NCBI GenBank assembly: GCA_964504195.1
Contig: CAZDDI010000053.1
Coordinates: forward strand, 1-31,338
DNA length: 31,338 nt
DNA from: CAZDDI01 sp964504195
GTDB taxonomy: Bacteria; Chloroflexota; Anaerolineae; B4-G1; SLSP01
Direction of reading: 5' to 3'
Part shown: piece by piece, positions 14,269-21,301 of the stretch
How the letters are laid out: each line of letters opens with the position of its first letter
Numbering within the stretch: the stretch's first letter is position 1
The notes under the pieces: model-generated
Told to the model about the DNA's origin: nothing
The model's database searches: none
The model's input: the letters and a program-made list of their open reading frames with translations, nothing else
Position numbers and translations under genes: made by a program

Positions 14269-16116
14269 TTACATAGTGTTTTTCGGTGAGGTAACTTGCG
14301 CGCGTAAGTTTTGAAGTTGTACTTGAAACGCTTCTGGCGTAGCGCTTTCTTGCCCGACTGGCAGCAGAACGTGAAATTGGCTACCGGGACAACTTTGTTC
14401 ATCGTAGCCGGGACTTTCTACCCAGATTTTACCTCCGTGGGCAGTGACAATACCGCGTGCTATCGCCAAGCCCAGCCCCGGCCCGCCACCCTTAAACTTA
14501 GTCTTACCGGAAGAATGGAACGCGGATTCCCCCGTGCGGTAGAATTTGGTAAAGATCAGGTCTTGCGATTCCTGTGCAATGCCGATGCCCGTATCCCGCA
14601 CCGTCACTTGCACATAGTTCTCCGGTTGCGTTTCAATATAGTGACCGGTCACCGTAATCGCACCGCCATCCGGGGTGTATTTGATGGCGTTTAATAGTAA
14701 GTGATTAAACACCTTAGTCAGCGCCTCAGAATCAGCCTCAATAACCGGTAATGTGGATAGACCTTCCAACGTGAGGGTAAGATGACGCTGTTCGAGTGCC
14801 TCGCTTAACCCTTGGGATAAGTCCTTCCACAGCGCAGCTAGTGTTACTGGTTCTAGCAACAGTTCTAAGGTACGGCTGTCAATCTTGAGCATATCGAGCA
14901 TTGTATTGACGATTTCGTGCATCCGCGCTGCGCCGGTGACGATGCCATTGACTTGCTGCAAACATTGAGGATTCTCTTGGGCGCATGGTGCGATACTAAG
15001 TAGCTGACTAAAGCCCTTGACTAGAGTCAACGGTGTGCGCAGCTCGTGGGCAACGACTTCGATGAAATCGGATTTGTTACGGTCAAGCAATTCCAGGTAT
15101 TGATAGGCTTTTTCAAGTTCTGCGGTACGCTCACGCACTTTCTCTTCCAGAGCCACATTGAAGTTGATAACCTGTGCGTAGAGCTGGGCATTGCGCAATG
15201 CCACCGCGACCTGATCTGCCAGGCTTTGCAGGGACGTTATGTCGCCCGTCTCGAAGGGCATGTGTTGCGCGCTTTGAATATCCAGCACTCCCAACAAAGT
15301 CTCACCAAACACCAATGGGAACACGGCCTCAGCGATGGTGTCCGGTAGGGAATCAACCGGCATATACAGCGGATCAGCGAGCACATCCTGGCTTAAGTAG
15401 TGTTTTCCGGTACGTAGTACTTGTGCTAGAATGCTGGGCGAGGCGTCACGCGCAATCTGGTAGCCAATCTGCAATGTGGCGTTTGGCGCATTGCTATGCG
15501 CAGACATTAATGTGGCGATTGGCTCTTCAGGTGCGAGAAGCCAAATACCCACAAAATAATAGTCGAATTGTTCCTGAATGAGACGGACAACTGCATCCAA
15601 CAGCGGGGATAGATCGAGGATGGATGTAATCTGGCGTGCAACTTGCACCCCGGCTTCGAGCTGGGCGGTGTATTTAGAGAGAGTTTGGTTGGCAGTGTCG
15701 AGTTGGGCGACCAGGTCTTGCAAGCGTGTGCGCTGATTGTAAAGAGCGAGGAATACTTCAACTTTGCTGATGAGGATCTCTGGGGTAAAGGGTTTACTGA
15801 GGAAATCTACGGCGCCGGCTTCGTAACCTTTGCGGTGGTGGTATTCATCGGAATAGATGGCGCTGACAAAAATGATCGGCAGATCAATGGTCTGTGGCCG
15901 ACGACGTAATCGCTCCACTAGCTCATACCCATCCATGCCAGGCATTTGCACATCTACGATAGCAACAAAGAAGTCATGGGCATCTGCTAGGTCTAAAGCA
16001 GCTTGTCCGGAAAGAGCTATAACCAGGTCGATATCTAATTCGCTCAGCAACCGTTCAAGGATCAGCAGGTTTTCCCGCCGATCATCAACCAATAGAGCAT
16101 GAGGTCGCGTGCTCAT
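14269..16116 (-). CDS. Hybrid REC-GAF-histidine kinase
   Basis: 615 residues; ATG at 16116 with only a weak upstream site. Order: a receiver domain (1-125) with acidic pair Asp11/Asp12, phospho-acceptor Asp55 in IVDVQMPG and Lys in LSKPFTP; a short coiled coil; a GAF domain (about 165-310); a second coiled coil; HisKA with His357 in VAHELRTPL; and HATPase_c with N-box NHLLLNAIKYTPDG, DTGIGI and GGGPGLGLAIA. No membrane helix, so it is a cytosolic sensor. The N-terminal receiver suggests it takes a signal from another kinase, and the GAF domain may bind a ligand or tetrapyrrole (no canonical chromophore Cys was identified). There is no linked output regulator. The long region upstream holds no obvious promoter. 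Confidence 0.92.
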   Translation of the reverse strand: MSTRPHALLVDDRRENLLILERLLSELDIDLVIALSGQAALDLADAHDFFVAIVDVQMPGMDGYELVERLRRRPQTIDLPIIFVSAIYSDEYHHRKGYEAGAVDFLSKPFTPEILISKVEVFLALYNQRTRLQDLVAQLDTANQTLSKYTAQLEAGVQVARQITSILDLSPLLDAVVRLIQEQFDYYFVGIWLLAPEEPIATLMSAHSNAPNATLQIGYQIARDASPSILAQVLRTGKHYLSQDVLADPLYMPVDSLPDTIAEAVFPLVFGETLLGVLDIQSAQHMPFETGDITSLQSLADQVAVALRNAQLYAQVINFNVALEEKVRERTAELEKAYQYLELLDRNKSDFIEVVAHELRTPLTLVKGFSQLLSIAPCAQENPQCLQQVNGIVTGAARMHEIVNTMLDMLKIDSRTLELLLEPVTLAALWKDLSQGLSEALEQRHLTLTLEGLSTLPVIEADSEALTKVFNHLLLNAIKYTPDGGAITVTGHYIETQPENYVQVTVRDTGIGIAQESQDLIFTKFYRTGESAFHSSGKTKFKGGGPGLGLAIARGIVTAHGGKIWVESPGYDEQSCPGSQFHVLLPVGQESATPEAFQVQLQNLRAQVTSPKNTM

Positions 16117-16770
16117 AGATTCTTACCAAACTCTCTTTTTATTAGTAGTTACGCGATCAATGTAAGTGGGATGGACTTTGGATGCTAAAATGCGTTGGTT
16201 GTTGCATAAATCCCCTTGTTTGGTTTCAAATGTACCCTTACCTGGAGATGGGTAACTATTGTTTTATCTTTAAGCATAGGCGATTTTTGAAAATTTACAA
16301 GCGCCGCACCTAATCGGGAGTTGGGAGCATTGCGCCAGACCAGTTTTGATGAAAAATTGCGCTGGTCACGAGAAACCCTAACCGTAAACGCAATAGATTT
16401 TGCTTTGTGTTGCCTATCACATCAGAACGATCCCCGCGCCGCTTCAAAATGGCGCCTATTCTAAAGCCAAACAAGAAGGTAGCACGCACCTTTCAATAGG
16501 CTGAAGATACGCCTGTATGGCCTTCCCGCAAGCAGTTGTTAACATAAAACTAACTGCAGCCCCCCTCTTGCTTAATCTACAAAAAAATGCGCCCCTTTTG
16601 GTTGGGGTGAGTTTCTCTGAGTTGTGCGGCGCGCGTGCAGAGACCGTCCTCTGCACGCTCTGGTTTAGCTTTGACCGTGCCAACCTCCCTTCCACAACTG
16701 AAAAGGTCTTCCATTTTATATGGGCAGCGCAATCGAACGACTTCCTAACCCCTGACCTATCTTTTGGTAG
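16117..16770. other. 650-bp non-coding region
   Basis: Frames on both strands (for example minus 16456-16893 and plus 16517-16774) have no ribosome-binding site, no family resemblance and implausible composition. The only structure noted is a perfect 10-bp stem with a 6-nt loop at 16633-16658 (GCGTGCAGAG / CTCTGCACGC), not followed by a T-run. A regulatory RNA here is possible but not shown. Confidence 0.4.
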
Positions 16771-16799
16771 GTGACAACCTGACCGACTTCCTTTATACT
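16771..16799 (+). promoter_or_regulatory. Promoter of the methyltransferase-ABC operon
   Basis: GTGACA (-35, 5 of 6), a 17-base spacer and TATACT (-10, 5 of 6), ending 30 bases before the ATG at 16830. Confidence 0.65.
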
Positions 16800-16829
16800 G
16801 TCCTAAATCGCAGCAAGCGGAGGTAACGG

Positions 16830-17048
16830 ATGACAGGGGATGAAGTGTTGGAAGCATATTACGAAATCCGGCTCCAGGGACATCTGGATGCACAGCGCTT
16901 CACGGGGTTAAGCGTGAGGTTGCTACCCAACGGCGAGACACTGCTCTCTGGCCCAGTTGTGGATCAGGCCGCGCTCCACGGGATTCTCGCGCGCATTCGT
17001 GATTTAGGGATTGTGCTTCTGGAGGTGAAGCGCACTACGACAAGTTAA
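16830..17048 (+). CDS. Small conserved hypothetical protein
   Basis: 72 residues; ATG at 16830 after GCGGAGG. The C-terminal half (NGETLLSGPVVDQAALHGIL, then ARIRDLGIVLLEVKR) resembles a family of short uncharacterised proteins I recall from Chloroflexota and other phyla with a G-P-V-x-DQAALHG-LL-RIRDLG pattern. It is soluble, with alternating strand-helix-strand potential. It lies 56 bp before the methyltransferase and follows the only good promoter, so it is probably the first gene of the operon. Function unknown; in my recollection such proteins often precede regulators or transporters, but I cannot test this. Confidence 0.65.
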   Translation: MTGDEVLEAYYEIRLQGHLDAQRFTGLSVRLLPNGETLLSGPVVDQAALHGILARIRDLGIVLLEVKRTTTS

Positions 17049-17104
17049 GACCTGCCAGGTCTATGGGCTAAACTTAATGACATTGATGGAAAGGCTATTC
17101 GCTC

Positions 17105-17740
17105 ATGGATATTCTGCAATTTGCTACTATTGCCAGTGTCTTGTTTGTCGTTGTTTCTCTGATTTGGCGGTTTGTCTCCAATCACCAGTCGCTACCTTGC
17201 CCTTCCTGGCTGGGCTGGATGGTGGAGCTAGATAATCCTTTTACCAAAACGAACCGCGCCAGTGTCATCATCGGCTTATTAGGCTTACAGCCCGGTATGC
17301 AGGTACTCGACGCCGGGTGCGGCCCAGGGCGGCTGTCCATTCCCGCCGCGCAAGCCATCGGGCCACAGGGAAAAGTGACCGCATTGGACATCCAGGCCAG
17401 AATGTTGGCCCGCGTGCAAGAAAAAGCCCACGCTGCCGGGCTTACCAACATCCGCCTGGTACAGACAAGCCTGGGCGAGGGCCAACTGGAAAGCGATTAT
17501 TACGACCGAGCCTTGCTGGTCACGGTGCTGGGCGAGATTCCCAACCAGGAAACGGCCCTGCGGGAGATTTACGCGGCCCTTAAACCGGGCGGGATTCTCT
17601 CGGTGACAGAGGTCATCTTCGACCCGCATTTTCAGAGCCGCAAAACAGTACAACAAATGGCTGGCAAAGTCGGGTTTCGTGAGACAGGATTTTTCGGGAA
17701 ACGCCTGGCTTACACCATGCACTTTGCAAAAATCGCATAG
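17105..17740 (+). CDS. Membrane-anchored class I SAM-dependent methyltransferase
   Basis: 211 residues; ATG at 17105, with GGAAAGG upstream. One N-terminal membrane helix (about 5-24) ends in WRFVSNHQ. A Rossmann methyltransferase domain follows: motif I VLDAGCGPGRLS (67-78) for SAM, acidic Asp in VTALDIQARML, motif IV-like YDRALLVTVLGEIP, and LKPGGILSVTE. The active face would be cytosolic next to the membrane, so a lipid, quinone or membrane-embedded drug is a plausible substrate. It sits 35 bp before an ABC exporter, which fits a resistance or export operon. The specific substrate is not deducible. Confidence 0.85.
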   Translation: MDILQFATIASVLFVVVSLIWRFVSNHQSLPCPSWLGWMVELDNPFTKTNRASVIIGLLGLQPGMQVLDAGCGPGRLSIPAAQAIGPQGKVTALDIQARMLARVQEKAHAAGLTNIRLVQTSLGEGQLESDYYDRALLVTVLGEIPNQETALREIYAALKPGGILSVTEVIFDPHFQSRKTVQQMAGKVGFRETGFFGKRLAYTMHFAKIA

Positions 17741-17775
17741 TAAATTACCTTAAGAGCGCAACACGGGGGTACCGG

Positions 17776-20094
17776 ATGTATTATAGAACCATTCGCAACG
17801 ATATATTAAGAAGCAAAGCGATCACGCTGACGACCATGCTATTTGTCGCCGCGGCGGCTTTGCTGGTGGCACTGGCAGCCATCCTCGTCGTCAACCTCGC
17901 AGGTGCGATTGACACGTTGATGATACAGGCACAAACGCCGCATTTCATGCAGATGCACACGGGCGCGCTGGATATGGTGCGGCTGACGGCTTTTGCGGAA
18001 CAGCAGGAAGCGGTCGCCGCCTTCCAAGTGTTGGAATTTCTCAACATGGATGGCGCGAAAATTGTCTTTGAAGGTGGTTCGCTGGCGGGTAGCGTCCAGG
18101 ATAACGGTTTCTCGGTGCAGAGCGCGCAATTTGATTTCCTGCTTGACCTTGACGGGAACATTATCCAGGTAGCCGATGGGGAGCTGTATGTCCCTATCAG
18201 CTATATGCAAGATGGCACGACCCGTGTTGGGGAGAGGGTTACGGTAGCGGGTAAACAATTTATGGTCGCAGGAACTCTCCGCGATTCGCAGATGAACTCC
18301 TTGCTCTCTTCGTCCAAGCGTTTCTTGGTGAGCCATAACGACTTTGCGGCGCTCAAAGGCTTCGGCAGCGTCGAGTATTTGATTGAGTTCAGAATCAAGG
18401 ACTTGTCCACGCTGGGCACATTCGAGACTGCCTATACCGCCGCAGGCCTGGATGCAAATGGGCCGACGCTTACCTATCCGCTATTCAAGATGATTAACGC
18501 TATCGCTGACGGAATGATGGTTGCGCTTTTGTTACTGGTAAGCACGCTGGTTGTGGCAATTGCATTTCTGTGCATTCGCTTCACGCTTTTGGCAAAAATC
18601 GAGGATGATTACCGTGAAATTGGTGTGATGAAGGCCATCGGGCTGCATGTTTCCGACATCAAGCGAATCTACCTGGCAAAATACGCCGCGATTGCGGCAG
18701 GGGGCTGCCTGCTCGGTTTTGCGCTTTCGTTTGTCTTTCGGGATGCGCTGCTCGCCAACATCCGGCTGTATATGGGTGAAAGCGCCAACGCCTCCCTGGC
18801 CCCGCTACTGGGGAGTCTGGGGGTATTGCTGCTGTTCCTGACGGTGATAGCCTATGTGAACGGCGTGCTGCAACAATTTCGTAAAATGTCCCCAGCAGAG
18901 GCTATCCGCTTTGGCGTTGTGCAGGAAAAATCGAGTGGGTCACGCCATTTTCACCTACACCAGAACCCGTTACTCGGTGTGAATATTTTTCTAGGCGTGA
19001 AAGATGTCCTCGCCAGGAAAGGCTTGTATGCCACCATGCTGATTGTGTTGGCGCTGGCTGCCTTCATCAGCATTCTCCCGCAAAATTTACATAACACCAT
19101 TGCTGCCAAAGGTTTCAGCGCTTATATGGGCATCGGCGATAGTGACCTGCGTATTGATCTTCAGCAGACCGACAACATTGCCGCAAAGGCGGCAGACATT
19201 GCGCTGGCGCTGGAGACTGACAGGGATATAGCCCGCTATGTCGTACTTACCACCAAAGTATTTCGGGTGAAGCTACCGGACGGCTCAGAGAGACGGATTA
19301 CTGTTGAACTGGGCGACCACGCAGTATTCCCCATCAACTATGCCGAGGGGCGCGCGCCCGTTGCAGTAGACGAGATTGCGCTTTCGGTGCTGAACGCCAA
19401 CGAGTTGGATAAGCGTGTTGGTGATAACCTGGTCTTGCTGGTTGGCGGACAGGAGCGCCCCTTCACGGTATGCGGCTTGTATTCCGATGTGACCAACGGC
19501 GGCAAAACTGCCAAAGCCGCTTTCAGCGACGCCGCGGCGGACATCATGTGGAGCGTGATCAGTGTGGAACTTGCGGATGAAGTTAGCATTGATGTCAAGA
19601 CTGCGGAATATGCGATCCGGTTCGCTTTTGCCAAGGTCACAGGAATTGAAGGTTATATTGCGCAGACCTTTGGCTCGACCATACGCGTCGTTGCCCAGAC
19701 GGCTTTCGCTGCTATTGTCATTGCATTGCTCATCACAGTCCTCATTACCCTATTGTTTATGCGACTGCTAGTCATTAAGGACAGATATTCCATTGCCGTG
19801 ATGAAGGCCTTTGGTTTTACCAACGCGGATATCAAGGCGCAGTATCTCGCGCGCGCGGTGTTCGTGCTACTGGTCGGCGTTTCGCTCGGCACATTGCTGG
19901 CAAACACACTCGGCGAGACGCTGGCGGGAGCGGCGATTTCCTTCTTTGGCGCAACGTCTTTTGAATTTGCCGTCAATCCGTTCTTTGCCTATCTACTCAG
20001 TCCGCTGCTGATGGCGTGCGCGGTGCTTCTTGCGACCGGCGTGGGGACATTGGATGCGGGACAAATCAATATCGCGGAAACTCTCAAGGAGTAA
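17776..20094 (+). CDS. ABC transporter permease, two FtsX domains (MacB/Bce-like)
   Basis: 772 residues; ATG at 17776 after GGGGG. An N-terminal helix (about 17-45) is followed by a large extracytoplasmic domain (to about 240), then three helices with the FtsX-type coupling segment YREIGVMKAIGLHVSDIKR. A second helix (about 412-430), a second extracytoplasmic domain and three final helices with SIAVMKAFGFTNADIK repeat the pattern. This duplicated layout is typical of mechanotransmission-type exporters for peptides, antibiotics or lipoproteins. The stop is three bases from the ATPase start, whose AAGGAG lies inside this gene, so translation is probably coupled. Confidence 0.9.
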   Translation: MYYRTIRNDILRSKAITLTTMLFVAAAALLVALAAILVVNLAGAIDTLMIQAQTPHFMQMHTGALDMVRLTAFAEQQEAVAAFQVLEFLNMDGAKIVFEGGSLAGSVQDNGFSVQSAQFDFLLDLDGNIIQVADGELYVPISYMQDGTTRVGERVTVAGKQFMVAGTLRDSQMNSLLSSSKRFLVSHNDFAALKGFGSVEYLIEFRIKDLSTLGTFETAYTAAGLDANGPTLTYPLFKMINAIADGMMVALLLLVSTLVVAIAFLCIRFTLLAKIEDDYREIGVMKAIGLHVSDIKRIYLAKYAAIAAGGCLLGFALSFVFRDALLANIRLYMGESANASLAPLLGSLGVLLLFLTVIAYVNGVLQQFRKMSPAEAIRFGVVQEKSSGSRHFHLHQNPLLGVNIFLGVKDVLARKGLYATMLIVLALAAFISILPQNLHNTIAAKGFSAYMGIGDSDLRIDLQQTDNIAAKAADIALALETDRDIARYVVLTTKVFRVKLPDGSERRITVELGDHAVFPINYAEGRAPVAVDEIALSVLNANELDKRVGDNLVLLVGGQERPFTVCGLYSDVTNGGKTAKAAFSDAAADIMWSVISVELADEVSIDVKTAEYAIRFAFAKVTGIEGYIAQTFGSTIRVVAQTAFAAIVIALLITVLITLLFMRLLVIKDRYSIAVMKAFGFTNADIKAQYLARAVFVLLVGVSLGTLLANTLGETLAGAAISFFGATSFEFAVNPFFAYLLSPLLMACAVLLATGVGTLDAGQINIAETLKE

Positions 20095-20097
20095 CGT

Positions 20098-20862
20098 ATG
20101 AAACAGCTAATTGTTAGCGAAAACATCATCAAGTCTTTCGGCGTAGGTGTTGAAAACCGCAAAGTTCTCGACGGAGTATCTGTTGCAATCAACGCGGGCG
20201 AGTTCGTCGCAGTCATGGGCCCTTCCGGTTCTGGAAAATCCACGCTGCTGTTTGCGCTAAGCGGCATGGACAGGGTTGACAGTGGCCGCGTTACCTTCAA
20301 TGGCACGGACCTCTCGCGGCTCAGTGACAATGCACTGGCCGATATTCGGCGGAAGGAAATGGGCTTTGTCTTCCAGCAGCCGACTCTGTTGAAAAACCTG
20401 AACCTGCTCGACAATATCTCACTGCCAGCCATGCGCGACGGTGGTAAAAATGCTGCGCAGCTGACTACAAAAGCCAGGGCGTTAATGAAAAGAACGGACA
20501 TTCTGGAATTGGAGCAACGTGATATGACCCAGGCTTCAGGCGGGCAACTTCAGCGAGTGGGCATCTGCCGCGCGTTGATGAACGATCCACAAATCATCTT
20601 CGGGGACGAGCCGACCGGGGCCTTGAATTCCACCGCCGCCAACGAAATCATGGCGCTGCTGGCTGAGATCCATCGCAGCGGCACGACCATTCTGCTGGTC
20701 ACGCACGATGTCAAAGTGGCGGCCAAAACCGAGCGAGTGTTGTTCATCTTCGATGGTAAAATTACCGGAGAGTACCGGCCTGGCGTGTATAATGCCACCC
20801 ACGACGATTTGAAAGCCCGTGAGGAAGGTCTCAGCGCCTGGTTGTCCCAAATGCAATTCTGA
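20098..20862 (+). CDS. ABC transporter ATP-binding protein (MacB/LolD/Bce type)
   Basis: 254 residues; ATG at 20098 behind AAGGAG. All nucleotide-binding motifs are intact: Walker A GPSGSGKST (41-49), Q-loop FVFQQPTLL, signature ASGGQLQRV (about 146-154), Walker B QIIFGDEPTGALN with Glu171, and H-loop His203 in VTHD. The EPTGALN form is typical of the FtsE/LolD/MacB group and fits the FtsX-like permease next to it. The last ~40 residues (ITGEYRPGVYN...) extend beyond the core. It ends the operon; no clear terminator was seen. Confidence 0.94.
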   Translation: MKQLIVSENIIKSFGVGVENRKVLDGVSVAINAGEFVAVMGPSGSGKSTLLFALSGMDRVDSGRVTFNGTDLSRLSDNALADIRRKEMGFVFQQPTLLKNLNLLDNISLPAMRDGGKNAAQLTTKARALMKRTDILELEQRDMTQASGGQLQRVGICRALMNDPQIIFGDEPTGALNSTAANEIMALLAEIHRSGTTILLVTHDVKVAAKTERVLFIFDGKITGEYRPGVYNATHDDLKAREEGLSAWLSQMQF

Positions 20863-21255
20863 ATTAGCAAGACTATGCGGGCTTCAACTTCGCTGATGGT
20901 GCCGGTTGACCACCTGCCCCGTGTTCAGGGGCTGAACCAGCTGCTCAATGGCGACCTGAACAGCGCGGCGGCTGGGATTGCTGCCCATGTCGTTCTTTGC
21001 CATCGGCCAATCCCAGGTTGAGCCGGATATGCAGGCGCAAGTTCTCTCACTTTTGCAGAGCGTCGGCATCGCACCGTTAGCAAACCGCCTGAGCCTCCAG
21101 CTCTGGTTCCTGCTGAGCAGAGCATGGTGTGTCTTGATTGCGTTATCTGGGCCATTTGTCCCAACGGGGATGAACATCAAATCACCCCGTTCTGGAACAC
21201 CCGTTTCCGTGTTCGGCTAACCCGCCGAAAGCCGGTTTCGGGATACGCCTGAAAA
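20863..21255. other. GC-rich segment without a recognisable gene
   Basis: Codon-like composition and several open frames (plus 20978-21220; minus 20884-21180 and 20925-21164) suggest former coding sequence, but none has a credible start, a ribosome-binding site or a family I recognise. It could be the remnant of a gene downstream of the ABC operon, such as its regulator. Confidence 0.35.
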
Positions 21256-21264
21256 TGGTATAAT
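21256..21264 (+). promoter_or_regulatory. Extended -10 promoter of the LAL regulator
   Basis: TGGTATAAT, a perfect TATAAT with the upstream TG of an extended -10. The region 17 bases upstream (TTTCGG) is a poor -35. It lies 37 bases before the ATG at 21302. Confidence 0.55.
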
Positions 21265-21301
21265 GCGGTCATCCGAATGTAAACCCTGGTGACTGAGCCA
21301 A

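Noticed and set aside
16456..16893. 145-codon minus-strand frame as a gene
   Set aside because: It overlaps the operon promoter and the start of the better-supported 72-residue gene, and has no ribosome-binding site or family resemblance.
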